Positions 17,201 to 26,638 of a stretch of DNA of 64,000 nt are shown piece by piece (the first letter of the stretch is position 1; each line of letters opens with the position of its first letter). The translations under genes and the position numbers were made by a program. Source of the stretch: Sulfurimonas sp. (GTDB lineage Bacteria; Campylobacterota; Campylobacteria; Campylobacterales; Sulfurimonadaceae); NCBI GenBank assembly GCA_028687935.1, contig JAQTZE010000011.1:1-64000 (forward strand), in the 5' to 3' direction. Under the pieces are notes generated by a model, which had not been told where the DNA came from, did no database searches, and saw only the letters and a program-made list of their open reading frames with translations.

Positions 17201-17821
17201 CTAAATATATTCTTCTTGTTCTTTAGTTAATATTTTGACTAGCTTTTCAAACCATTCCAAGTCCTCATTTGTTGTACTAAACTTATCAATTATGAGACCA
17301 TATGCATAAGCATCAGCAATATTGAACTTTGGATACTGTTTTTGAAGCTCCAATACTCTTTCATTTGTTCGACAACGCTTGAGTCGTTTTTTGAACTTAT
17401 CATTATATTGTTCAAAATAACGAGTTGTTGAATATTTTAACTTTTTCTTTCCCTCTTCACCACTTGGTTTTATAATGCTTATCATAAAAGACAATAGAGA
17501 GTTTCTAGCGATAGAATAGCCCCTGTAAAGATGTTCATAATAGGCTTTTTTGAGCCAAGTTTCAACTCGTTTTTCATTTGAACTCTTACTATTTTGAGCT
17601 TTTATACCATCAATTTGATCCATTTTTTTAACAATTTTTTTAACTTCCTCATCACCTTGTGTAATATCCCATATAATTCCAGTAACAGAAGCAATCGGAT
17701 CATCTTTCGTTTTGTAAGAACGGTTAAAATCACTATCGCTTAGCTTATGATAAAGATGCCTAAACGCATCTTTTGAATATTTATGTATATCAAGCAAAGA
17801 GTTACTACTTTTCATTTTCAT
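17201..17821 (-). CDS. Hypothetical helical protein (206 aa)
   Basis: A basic, mostly helical protein of 206 residues with no signal peptide or membrane segment and no motif I recognise. Lysine/arginine-rich patches (KKLKY, KKRLKRCR) suggest nucleic-acid contact. It overlaps the upstream 112-residue gene by 4 bases and the two are coupled. It sits between small HTH genes and a repeat-rich gap, so a replication or maintenance role for the island is possible but unsupported. Confidence 0.55.
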   Translation of the reverse strand: MKMKSSNSLLDIHKYSKDAFRHLYHKLSDSDFNRSYKTKDDPIASVTGIIWDITQGDEEVKKIVKKMDQIDGIKAQNSKSSNEKRVETWLKKAYYEHLYRGYSIARNSLLSFMISIIKPSGEEGKKKLKYSTTRYFEQYNDKFKKRLKRCRTNERVLELQKQYPKFNIADAYAYGLIIDKFSTTNEDLEWFEKLVKILTKEQEEYI

Positions 17822-18156
17822 CTTCCTCCTATATGGTTTTTTATAAATTCATCGATATCTTTATTTTTTACTTTTAAAATAGACCTGTCCTCTAGCTTTA
17901 ATGTATAAAAATTATGTGAGGACTCTACACTGCAAACAAGCTTATTGAAATCCTTATATGTAGTTTTTTGACCCACAAGGCTATTCAATTTCTTATCTTG
18001 TAAAAAATCATTATAATTTTCAATAGATTTTGCATGATTGTTTAAAAGATTAGCAAAAATCTTTTTTCTCCATATCCTTTCACTCTTAAATGGCTTAAGA
18101 CCATCTTTTTTAAGCCATGCTATAAACTCATCAAAATCTTCATACTTTTGTTTCAT
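17818..18156 (-). CDS. Hypothetical protein (112 aa)
   Basis: A 112-residue charged protein, probably cytoplasmic. Two halves are visible: a helical N-terminus and a C-terminal segment with YTLKLEDRSILKVKNKD that looks like beta strands. No family recognised. The gene lies 110 bases after the winged-helix gene and is coupled to the 206-residue gene by a 4-base overlap. Confidence 0.55.
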   Translation of the reverse strand: MKQKYEDFDEFIAWLKKDGLKPFKSERIWRKKIFANLLNNHAKSIENYNDFLQDKKLNSLVGQKTTYKDFNKLVCSVESSHNFYTLKLEDRSILKVKNKDIDEFIKNHIGGR

Positions 18157-18266
18157 CTTCTTCCTCTTCTTTATGAGTTATTGTTATTATTATTTATATA
18201 TATGTCTAATTTTTAGACTAAAAAATCTAAAATCTAGATTTTGGAATATACTTTTTAGACACTTAT

Positions 18267-18602
18267 CTAATTTTTAGACTCGCCCACAATCGTATTATTT
18301 ACAAAATCGCTCCACCACAATTTCGTTGTTCGCAAAAAACCGCTTGTGAGATCCTTTTCTACCAAGCCTCTATCTATCAGTTTTTGTACACTGTTATATG
18401 CTGTCGCTCGTGAAAAATCAAACATCTTGCCAAGCGTTTCAATTTTCCCGTAATACCAACCTCTAAACTCACTCTCTGGATTATTACTGAGATTGTAGAT
18501 GGCATTGGCAATACAATAATCATTGTTACTAAGTCCATGTTTTATACGATATTTATGGATTATAGTCGTGTACAATACATCAAACTTTTCCCTTTGCTTC
18601 AT
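18267..18602 (-). CDS. Winged-helix DNA-binding protein
   Basis: A 111-residue protein with a MarR/replication-initiator-like winged helix. The recognition part is KIETLGKMFDFSRATAYNSV followed by QKLIDRGLVEK (about 53-83). It starts 9 bases after the AlpA-like gene, and the two likely form one transcript. Paired small HTH proteins of this kind are typical of the control module of integrated elements in Campylobacterota. Target unknown. Confidence 0.65.
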   Translation of the reverse strand: MKQREKFDVLYTTIIHKYRIKHGLSNNDYCIANAIYNLSNNPESEFRGWYYGKIETLGKMFDFSRATAYNSVQKLIDRGLVEKDLTSGFLRTTKLWWSDFVNNTIVGESKN

Positions 18603-18611
18603 CGGAATTTC

Positions 18612-18863
18612 TCAGTATGTTTTGATTGTTTTTGTTAAAAAATCGGCGACATCTAAAAGATTAAATACAACTTTTGCATTTTTAGCCTTACCTAGCTTTT
18701 TGTAGTTAGGTAATCCTGTACCTTTAGCGATGTAGAGATCTAATGTTGAGCTGCTTATACCTAGCTCATTTGCCATCTCAACTTTCGATATTACTGCTCT
18801 TTGATATTTTTTTAGCAGATACTCATAGAGTCTCTCTTTTTGTAAAGCTTCATCATTTTGCAT
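18612..18863 (-). CDS. AlpA/Xis-like helix-turn-helix protein
   Basis: An 83-residue protein with a helix-turn-helix (ISKVEMANELGISSSTLDLY, about 25-44) followed by GTGLPNYKKLGKAKNAKVVFN, the wing pattern of AlpA/excisionase-like DNA binders that bend DNA. It is the promoter-proximal gene of the short HTH operon. Upstream lies a repeat-bearing region that it may bind. It is a second candidate for the recombination directionality factor. Confidence 0.65.
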   Translation of the reverse strand: MQNDEALQKERLYEYLLKKYQRAVISKVEMANELGISSSTLDLYIAKGTGLPNYKKLGKAKNAKVVFNLLDVADFLTKTIKTY

Positions 18864-19202
18864 AACTTTTCTCCTTTTTGTTTAACATGAGAAAAGTATA
18901 GATAAAGAGCCAAAAAATGGCAAAAATCTAAAGAAAGAAATAGCTGTATTTAGGTGTATTTAGCAACATTAACAATTTAAAACTTAGTGGATTTAGACGT
19001 ACTTTAGAAACAAATAAACGCGATTAGGCGTAATTTTTCATTGAATTTAGCAAATCTGAGTATATTTGTACAAATGTTACTATTAGTAATATATTTAGGG
19101 AATGTTCCAAAAATAAGAGGATTTAAAACTAACGTTCAATTTCAGTGACGCTATGCATTCACTGCTAGTTTTTTTTATTATAAATTTCTTATTTCATTAA
19201 TC
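18864..19202. other. Intergenic region with repeated ATTTAG-rGyGTA units
   Basis: No gene. Related units occur at 18948-18963 (ATTTAGGTGTATTTAG), 18991-19007 (ATTTAGACGTACTTTAG) and around 19022-19038 (GATTAGGCGTAATTTTT), with more ATTTAG elements near 19043 and 19095. They lie directly upstream of the AlpA-like gene and may be its binding sites. A weak hairpin (CAGTGA/TCACTG near 19143-19161) could terminate the large STAND gene. Confidence 0.3.
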
Positions 19203-22200
19203 TTATTCAATTGCTGACTTTGTACTAAATCTTAGTGTGTCACTTATTAAAAATTTGTCTATCAAGTTTAAAATATCTACTTTTTGTTCATCAGATTTAG
19301 TTCTTGTATTAAGTTCCAAAATAAACTCAATTAATGGTCTTGAATCATAATATCCAGTCTCTTTTAAAGAATCTATTTTTTGTATAAGCTCTTCCAAAAG
19401 TTTAAATATTTTTTCAGCAATATTTGTATCTGAATGATACTCATTTTGAAGATACTCAATAAAACTTTTTACATCTTTCTTTATATGAATAGATGATGCT
19501 AAACTTTTTACAAATTTAAAATCATCTTGAATAAAATTTAACCCATTCATTTTGACTAAATCTAATGTATAAAAATAATCATTCTCTTCATTGTTTTTAA
19601 ATCTTAGAATAAACTGTTTTGATTTTTCAACTTTTTCTTTGTCTTTTGAATGTATTTCTTGTTCAAAAATTTGATGTAATAATCCATGAATCACTTGAGC
19701 ATTTGAATCTATAGCTTCATTAAGTAAATCTTCAAAAACTTTCTCATTTTCATTTAAATAGTAAAAATATAAATACATTCCCAAATTATTTATGTAGCTT
19801 GAATCTTCTCTATCTTTTACAGCTTTTGCAAAAGATATACATTTTCTGATATAAACTACCACTTCTTCTTTAGAAACAAACTCATTCATATATAGATAAT
19901 GAAAATTTTGTAAAGAATAAATTGCAACCTGTCCTATTTCATCTTTTTCAATTAAATCAACCAAGAGCTTTGTAAATAAGGATTTATCAACAGGTTCGAT
20001 ATTGCCTATTGTTCTTAGCAAGCCAAATATTACAAAGCTAATATTTTTTGCGATAACATCATTAATAAGGTCTAAAACTCTCTTTTTAGCATTTTCATCT
20101 TCAAATACATATTCATAAACTAGAGGCAATAATTCTGCAAAATCGCCTTCAAAAGAATTTATTGAACTAGACATGTGGTCATGTATAGTTTGAAACTTAG
20201 TTGCATCCCTCACTAAACCTTCATATTTGATATCTTTATTAGATTCTAAAATATCTAATAAACTTGCATCAAATTTATTTTTACTAATCAAGTATTTTAT
20301 AGCTTTTAGTATAGTTCTTTTTAACCATTTATCATCAATATCTGAATACAAATGAATTATTTGTAATACTTTTTCTTCGTTATAATTTGATGCTATAAGT
20401 CCGCTTAATCCAGCAGATAAATAATCTGGATGAATTTTTTCAGATTTCAACTGTAATAAAAAATCAAAAAACTTATTTGGATTTTCCGTAACTTCTTTTT
20501 CAAATTGCCTATGATGTTCAGTTTTACTACCTCTTAAAAAACTATTTGTACTATTCCTTGATTTGGTACCATCAAATACCTTCATTGATTGAAGCCAATT
20601 ACTTAAACTCATTTTTGAGTAAACATCACTATTTAAAGGTGTACCGACCCAACCAGCATTTGATTTATGAGGTTTTTCAAATTTATACCAAGGGAATTTT
20701 CTTTGCAATTCTTGAAACTCTTTAAAATAAGCGAATTTTTTTATATCTTCTTTATCAAGTTGAAATAAAAGTTCATATTTTTGTTGCCCATAATATGTTC
20801 CATGACAATTTTTAGGATAGTAAGTGATTTGCCACCTTGGATTTACTTGGATGATAGAATTAAAAATTTGTTCTTGTTCTGTTTCATCAAAAAGTACAAA
20901 TGATTTATTTAATAGTAATGCAAGTTCATATCCATCATCTTGACTAAATGACAGTTCTTCTAAAAGTTTTATGTTACTAAACAGTTTCAATATTTCATTT
21001 TTATATTCTTTAGGGTCTTTAGAATATCCAAAGATTAAAAATGTAATAAGTGAAAGGTAGTTTGTATCTTGATAAGGTTTCATTAGCTTTAAAAAGGATT
21101 CTTTTTCTTCCTGAGCTAGAGTAGCTACTATTTTAAGAGTTTTTAAATATAAACTCCATATTGTATATAAGTTTTCAAGTTGCCACATACTGGAATCAAA
21201 AATTTTATCTGTAATCAGAAACTCTTTTTTAGAGTATTCATTTTTAAACTTCTCGCTGATTTTTTGGATTGATTCTAAAAGCCTTTGTAATATATCTATC
21301 TCTTTTTTATCCAATAAAAATTTAAATATATCATACCAATCATGGTCTAGTAACTCTTTTTTATCATGCTCTTCTACTATATCAATTCGTGTATTTAAAA
21401 AATCAAAAAACATGTTTTTTGCAAACTCTTCATCATGTTGATATATTTTTTGATAAAGTTTTTTCAAATCATAAAACCTAGTGTCACCTTCGTATAATAA
21501 AAAGTGATGCTTTTTAAATAATTCAAAACTTCTATCACTCCAGTTGCCTAATCTATTTAAGCAGTCAATTATTGAAATATTTTTTATTTTCTCTTCACAT
21601 TGACAATTATCTAATATATCAAATACTAAATCTGTTTCTTTATTTATAAAGGTTTCTAATCTATTTTGCAGGTTGTATTTTTCAAAATTTCCACTATTAA
21701 AAAAACCTGCTTTATTAAAATATATTAACCAGTCAGAGGATATCCAGCTTTCAATAAAATATTTTTCATAATCTGGTTTATCTTTAAAAAGTTTTTGAAT
21801 AAAAGAGAACTCATCATCAGTAGGACTTTCAAGACTTCCAAGATAAGAAATCAGTAACAATTTGATATGGAATCTTATTTCATCTGAATATAGTATATAT
21901 CTAAGCTCAGATAAGTATTTATCCTCATCTGTTCCTCTTAAAAATTGTATAATCTGTTTAAACTGTTCCCTTATAGTTAAATCTTGAGTAGTTGTTAATA
22001 TGTATTCATACAGTGATATGTCTTTTTGTGCAAAATCCCTTGCAAATACATAATCATAAAAAGTTTGATGAAAAAAAGATATTTTTTTATTTTCTTCTTT
22101 CAAAATACCTTTACTCAGTAAAAGAGCAATTTCATCCTCAAATTTATCTTCAAAATATAATTTAGGAACCTCTATTTTATTTAATTCGTTCATCTTATTA

Positions 22201-23477
22201 ACTATCGACTTCAACAGTTCAACAGTAGCTCGTCTAAAAGCTTTATCTAGATTTTTATCTTGAATTTTTTGTTCCCAAAATTTACTATATAAATCTTGTA
22301 AAGTTTTAATAGAGATACAACTGTTGTCGCTAGGGTACAGTTCAATAAAAATTGAAAGATGCAAAGGTGTTCTTAGTAATTCGACCAAAGTGTTATTTAA
22401 TTTCATAGATTCTTTGATAAAAGATTTTAATTTATTACTGACATAGTCAAAATCTAATAGCTGTGTATTTATAATGTTTGTATCATCTAAGCTTTTAAAC
22501 AAAGGATCGTTTTTTAAATCATATTCTCTAATAGAAACAATCACTTTTACATTTGAAATATATCTTAACTGTTCTATGAACTCTAAGATTATGTTGATTA
22601 CTTTTTTATTTGACGACATGGTTAAAGATAGGGCATCAAGTTGATCAATTAGTACAATGATTTTCTCTTTTCTTGCTAGTTTTTTTATGGAAAGTAAAAT
22701 ATCATTCACTCCAAAAAAACTAGATAATGAGTCTTTACTCTCTATATCAAACTGATCACTTTTAATACTTAAGTGAACTGTGTTATTTTCTAAAAGAATA
22801 TTTTGTATCTTACTTAATATTGCTGTTTTACCGATACCTGCTTTACCTGTTAAAACTAATAATTTATCATCAAAGTTTTCACTATGTATAAAATCAGTTA
22901 TTTGATTAATTTCGGGCATATCAATAAAACTTCCTTCAATGTAAAAGTTCCTTGAAGAAAGTAGTGTTACAGAATTTTCTTGAAACTTATGCTTAATATC
23001 ATTTTCTGATAATATATTTTTATCAAATATCTCTGGGTAATATTGTTTTGCTATATTCAAATGTTTTTCAAGCAAACCTTCAATCTCTTCCCAACTCCAT
23101 ACAATAACTGTAAATCCATAGCTGTTAGTTAAGTCTATTGCTTTGTCTTGTAAAACAGTGTCCTGCTTAAATGAATTTGTGAAAATAAACCTATCAATAC
23201 TTGGGAATTCAGCACTAGCTGACTTTACTTCAGTATCAATATCAGCTAAAAGTTCTGCTTGGATTTTTTTATCATCTCTATTAACAAATTTATTTTTACA
23301 TTGATAAACTATTTGTTTTTTGTCTTTAGAAAAAGAAAGTCCATCTATACCACTTTGTTTTTGACCTTTTCTTCCATAAATTTGAAATTCAATACCATAC
23401 TTTTCCACACATAAGTCATTAACTAAAGATTCGAACTCTTTTTCATCTTTTAAAGGTGGAAACTGATATTTGCTCAT
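19203..23477 (-). CDS. Avs-like STAND NTPase with N-terminal PD-(D/E)xK nuclease
   Basis: About 1424 residues from the Met at 23477; the frame is open to a Met at 23543, but that start has no ribosome site. The N-terminal nuclease shows E16, GIDG (D45) and YQCK (Q59, K61), a QxK variant of the restriction fold. The STAND NTPase follows with Walker A GKAGIGKT (211-218) and Walker B IIVLIDQLDAL (about 273-283). The last ~900 residues are helical repeats. In Avs systems such repeats recognise phage portal or terminase proteins and unleash an N-terminal nuclease. The architecture and size match, but the particular Avs family cannot be assigned by eye. It stands alone, flanked by an island control region and a decayed gene. 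Confidence 0.8.
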   Translation of the reverse strand: MSKYQFPPLKDEKEFESLVNDLCVEKYGIEFQIYGRKGQKQSGIDGLSFSKDKKQIVYQCKNKFVNRDDKKIQAELLADIDTEVKSASAEFPSIDRFIFTNSFKQDTVLQDKAIDLTNSYGFTVIVWSWEEIEGLLEKHLNIAKQYYPEIFDKNILSENDIKHKFQENSVTLLSSRNFYIEGSFIDMPEINQITDFIHSENFDDKLLVLTGKAGIGKTAILSKIQNILLENNTVHLSIKSDQFDIESKDSLSSFFGVNDILLSIKKLARKEKIIVLIDQLDALSLTMSSNKKVINIILEFIEQLRYISNVKVIVSIREYDLKNDPLFKSLDDTNIINTQLLDFDYVSNKLKSFIKESMKLNNTLVELLRTPLHLSIFIELYPSDNSCISIKTLQDLYSKFWEQKIQDKNLDKAFRRATVELLKSIVNKMNELNKIEVPKLYFEDKFEDEIALLLSKGILKEENKKISFFHQTFYDYVFARDFAQKDISLYEYILTTTQDLTIREQFKQIIQFLRGTDEDKYLSELRYILYSDEIRFHIKLLLISYLGSLESPTDDEFSFIQKLFKDKPDYEKYFIESWISSDWLIYFNKAGFFNSGNFEKYNLQNRLETFINKETDLVFDILDNCQCEEKIKNISIIDCLNRLGNWSDRSFELFKKHHFLLYEGDTRFYDLKKLYQKIYQHDEEFAKNMFFDFLNTRIDIVEEHDKKELLDHDWYDIFKFLLDKKEIDILQRLLESIQKISEKFKNEYSKKEFLITDKIFDSSMWQLENLYTIWSLYLKTLKIVATLAQEEKESFLKLMKPYQDTNYLSLITFLIFGYSKDPKEYKNEILKLFSNIKLLEELSFSQDDGYELALLLNKSFVLFDETEQEQIFNSIIQVNPRWQITYYPKNCHGTYYGQQKYELLFQLDKEDIKKFAYFKEFQELQRKFPWYKFEKPHKSNAGWVGTPLNSDVYSKMSLSNWLQSMKVFDGTKSRNSTNSFLRGSKTEHHRQFEKEVTENPNKFFDFLLQLKSEKIHPDYLSAGLSGLIASNYNEEKVLQIIHLYSDIDDKWLKRTILKAIKYLISKNKFDASLLDILESNKDIKYEGLVRDATKFQTIHDHMSSSINSFEGDFAELLPLVYEYVFEDENAKKRVLDLINDVIAKNISFVIFGLLRTIGNIEPVDKSLFTKLLVDLIEKDEIGQVAIYSLQNFHYLYMNEFVSKEEVVVYIRKCISFAKAVKDREDSSYINNLGMYLYFYYLNENEKVFEDLLNEAIDSNAQVIHGLLHQIFEQEIHSKDKEKVEKSKQFILRFKNNEENDYFYTLDLVKMNGLNFIQDDFKFVKSLASSIHIKKDVKSFIEYLQNEYHSDTNIAEKIFKLLEELIQKIDSLKETGYYDSRPLIEFILELNTRTKSDEQKVDILNLIDKFLISDTLRFSTKSAIE

Positions 23478-23607
23478 TTTATTTATTGAATTCCTGATTG
23501 AATATTTATTGCTTTCTTTAAATGTATTTATGTAACCTAACATTTAAAATGACGTGTATTGCCAGCAGGGTGATTTATTGGCTCCTATGATTTGTTATCC
23601 ATTACGT

Positions 23608-24091
23608 TCATGTTTTGTAATCAAAGTTTTTTGAATACTCTTTTACATACTTAGCTTTATAAAATTTTCATTTTTGATTATCATCAAATAATTGAACAAA
23701 TAAATCTCCGCTCATGGAATACCCAAAGCCATGCAAGATCATCATTAAAATTATATCATATGCTCTAAAGGTAAGCTTATTGATATTTATTAAATACTTC
23801 TTTTTCCCATGTGTCTTGTTTAGATGTCATTGCTGACTTTATTTGATTAACTAATTTATCTGTATGTGACGTCTTTTCCCATTATGTATAGATTAGCTTG
23901 ATATTGGTTAAATAAATAAACACTAAAATAGTTATTTCGAGGAATTAATGTAGTTTTTCATAAGGGGGCCAATCTGGATTTCCGTCTGCATCAATTGGTA
24001 TTTTAATATATTCTTTTTCTAATCTATTTAAATGAATTTATCAACCGTATGAATATTTAAATTTATTACCTCTTTTAATAAATAGTGTTGA
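23608..24091 (-). pseudogene. Decayed gene remnant (frameshifts and stops)
   Basis: The 557-base gap keeps coherent protein-like reading in pieces on the minus strand. One piece near 23945-24020 ends EKEYIKIPIDADGNPDWPP and a stop, with a related piece just upstream in another frame. Another at 23777-23881 includes KLVNQIKSAMTSKQDTWEK. A third near 23608-23780 reads ILMMILHGFGYSMSGDLF and continues after an in-frame TGA. At least two frameshifts separate the pieces. The family is not recognised. The IPIDADGNPDW ending resembles C-termini of some restriction-associated proteins. Confidence 0.5.
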
Positions 24092-24100
24092 AAAAGTAGA

Positions 24101-24634
24101 TTAGGGAGTAGTTAGTTCTTCTAATATATCTGTGTATTCTTTGATTATATTATCTCTATGTTCAATTTTTTCATCGCAATCAGACATACCTCTTAAACAA
24201 GGGGTAATACCAAAGCTCATTGGATATAAATTATGCTCTGGATCAAACCATTTAATATAAAATGTATTATTAAGGATAAAACCTATTATACGACCTCTTC
24301 TTTTTGAAATTTGAAACTGATATGAACATGAGTCAGCCATAATTGATGGATCTTTAATGTCTAATGTATCTTCACTTACTTTAGGGCTTTTAAAATCAAT
24401 TGAGTGAAATCTTAGAGCATCTCCAGCTTTCCTAATTTCTGATAGTGTCATTCTTGATATAGTTTGTAATTGCTTTACCATATCAACTACATAAGGAACT
24501 GTTTTATGCTCTATATGAAATTTATCATTAGATTCATCAAAATATTTGAAAGAAAAGACCAAAGGTTTTTCATCCGCTTTTGAGGCTTTAATAGCACCTT
24601 TGCTTTGGTTAGTATTTGAAGGTTTTATTCCCAC
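24101..24634 (-). CDS. Candidate toxin partner of the Panacea antitoxin
   Basis: A 177-residue protein with a basic core, SKRRGRIIGFILNNTFYIKW followed by DPEHNLYP. I do not recognise a toxin family. It starts with GTG immediately after the stop of the DUF4065 gene with no gap, so the two are translationally coupled. DUF4065 (Panacea, PanA/SocA) antitoxins neutralise many unrelated toxins encoded next to them, which makes this gene the presumed toxin. No membrane segment or nuclease motif is visible. Confidence 0.55.
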   Translation of the reverse strand: MGIKPSNTNQSKGAIKASKADEKPLVFSFKYFDESNDKFHIEHKTVPYVVDMVKQLQTISRMTLSEIRKAGDALRFHSIDFKSPKVSEDTLDIKDPSIMADSCSYQFQISKRRGRIIGFILNNTFYIKWFDPEHNLYPMSFGITPCLRGMSDCDEKIEHRDNIIKEYTDILEELTTP

Positions 24635-25108
24635 CTATTCGTCACTCTCCGAAAGTTTTTTATAAAAACTATACATAGTGTCTTCATTTATAATAGCTTG
24701 CGAAGGAGCATCTTCTGGTAATCCATCTCTTGCTTCTATCCATGGATCTTCTTGATGTGTCATTACTTCTAATTTATATGCTTCAAATTGAAAATATACA
24801 TCTGCTACATCATTTAAAAATTCTTTATCATTTTCTGATAAATGTTCATTAATTAGTTTTGTATTTGGTTCACGGTTAATTGGAGTCCATTTATAATCAG
24901 CATATACAGTATATAGATCATAATTAACTGGACCATGTTGCCATGCTTGGAACGCTCTATTTTCTTCAAATAGAGGTTGATGATCATTTAAAGCTATATG
25001 CCATGCTTGAGCATAATAAACGAGTTTTTGCAATTTTAAATGAGTGATAGAATCCCCACACTTATTAGCAAATTGAACAAAATATTCTGCAACAGCTCTA
25101 TTTTTCAT
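24635..25108 (-). CDS. Panacea (DUF4065, SocA-like) antitoxin
   Basis: A 157-residue protein with the family signature LKLQKLVYYAQAWHIAL (about 24-40) and, downstream, FQAWQHGPVNYDLYTVY. Panacea domains act as antitoxins for varied toxins; in Caulobacter SocA links its toxin to ClpXP. The gene precedes the presumed toxin without a gap, the usual antitoxin-first order. Upstream the DNA is AT-rich with short inverted repeats that could serve for autoregulation. Confidence 0.85.
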   Translation of the reverse strand: MKNRAVAEYFVQFANKCGDSITHLKLQKLVYYAQAWHIALNDHQPLFEENRAFQAWQHGPVNYDLYTVYADYKWTPINREPNTKLINEHLSENDKEFLNDVADVYFQFEAYKLEVMTHQEDPWIEARDGLPEDAPSQAIINEDTMYSFYKKLSESDE

Positions 25109-25399
25109 TTCTTCTACCTCTATCCTTTAATGTAAAATTGTAACATATATTTAACATTAAATATAAAAAATATTTAATTTAGCACATTTATTATGGCATA
25201 GTAATACTAGATAATATATGTTTTGGAACTTTCTTAAAAGTATAGATGCCACTGCCAAGCTATAATATAATTTTAATGACTATCGGTTACTGACACAAAA
25301 CTCTGAATGCTCTCTTATTGTCAAGTACAGAGGTAAAATACACTAACAAAAAAACACAAAAATAGTACAGGTGTTTAGCCTTACTTTTATCTAGTATGA

Positions 25400-26491
25400 C
25401 TAAAATCCTAGTTTTAAAATACTATCTCTTCCTGTATCGGTATTTAATTTTGCATACCTCAAAGTCATCCTTATATCTTTATGGTTAAGCAGCTTTTGAA
25501 TTGTAAATATCGGCGTACCGTTAATTGCCAAATGAGAGGCGAATGTATGTCGCAAAGTATGTATGACGACTTTGTGCTTTGCATCAATATCATCATCATT
25601 AAAAAGCCTATCAAGAATAGTTCTAGCTTTTAATTTTATTTGATCATATAGGTTTGCTTCATTTTCTTTCAAAACAGGAGTATCAAGTTTTATATTTTTC
25701 ACTCTTATTTTTAAAAGTTCTTCAAGCTCTTGGCTACCTAAAAATGCTATATATTTTTCATTGTTTTTCTCATCCAACACACTTATGGTCTTTGTTACAA
25801 AATTTATATCTCTTGGTGTAATCTTACATATTGCTCCAACTCTAGCTCCTGTAGTCAAAGCAAGCAGTGCAAATATATGTAGCTGCTCATCTAGCTTAGT
25901 ATGATCTAGCAAAGTAAAAATCTCTTCTTTACTTAGATATCTTTCTCTTATATTATCAACTTTTAATGATCTGATTTTTTTCAATGGATTTTGAGTAGCG
26001 ATATTTTTTTCGATTGCATAGTTAAAAATGGCACTCATTTCTCCCAAAATAGTGTTGACAGTTTTTGGAGCAAACTCTTTTAATTTAAGAGTCTGTAATT
26101 TTTGTATCTCTTCTGATGTAATGCTTTTTATATCTTTTTTACCCAATAATGGGGATATATGCATTTCATACTTTCTTTTAGATAGTTTATTGTTGCGGTT
26201 ATGGTTCTCTTTTGATTTATAATGCTCTAATGCAATGCTATCAAGCGAAACTATATCTTTTTTCTTTCTCTTAAGAACAGCTGGCGGTTCTTCTCCAAGT
26301 TTTATTTTATTTATAAACTCATTTCTTTTGTTGTAAGCATATGTCTCGGTAATACCGTTTGATTTTTTGCCTATCGTAAACCAAGTTTTTTTATTTTCTG
26401 CATCTTTGTAATTGATGGAGTATGTTATATCTCCATCTGTTAGTTTATTAAGATAGACGCCTGAATATTTTTTACTTCTTACTCTTGCCAA
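25400..26491 (-). CDS. int: Tyrosine recombinase/integrase of the island
   Basis: A 363-residue tyrosine integrase that joins the island to the tRNA-Ser 3' end. The N-terminal arm-binding domain spans about 1-60, the SAM-like core-binding domain 85-180, and the catalytic domain has R217 (TTGARVG), HTLRH (H311, R314), H337 (LNHKD) and the nucleophile Y346. All catalytic residues are present. The start is TTG with AGGG 7 bases upstream, and that ribosome site lies inside the 22-bp repeat shared by both island ends. The gene sits at the distal end, not beside the intact tRNA. Confidence 0.95.
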   Translation of the reverse strand: MARVRSKKYSGVYLNKLTDGDITYSINYKDAENKKTWFTIGKKSNGITETYAYNKRNEFINKIKLGEEPPAVLKRKKKDIVSLDSIALEHYKSKENHNRNNKLSKRKYEMHISPLLGKKDIKSITSEEIQKLQTLKLKEFAPKTVNTILGEMSAIFNYAIEKNIATQNPLKKIRSLKVDNIRERYLSKEEIFTLLDHTKLDEQLHIFALLALTTGARVGAICKITPRDINFVTKTISVLDEKNNEKYIAFLGSQELEELLKIRVKNIKLDTPVLKENEANLYDQIKLKARTILDRLFNDDDIDAKHKVVIHTLRHTFASHLAINGTPIFTIQKLLNHKDIRMTLRYAKLNTDTGRDSILKLGF

Positions 26492-26513
26492 ATTGTTACC
26501 CTATTGCTACCCA
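26492..26513 (+). repeat. Putative integrase arm-type site, overlapping the integrase translation signal
   Basis: Identical to 194-215, in the same orientation. Read on the minus strand it contains the AGGG that serves as ribosome binding site for the TTG start of the integrase at 26491. Integrase bound here could therefore repress its own synthesis, which is an inference. Confidence 0.6.
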
Positions 26514-26638
26514 AAATTTAAAAATCTATATAAAAGTATAGCAAACTTGATATAATAAAAACAAGGTTTAAATCCCTAGAATGTGGGACTTTAAGAGACA
26601 ATAGACAACTTTAAGAAACTTAAGTAATTCTTTTAAAT

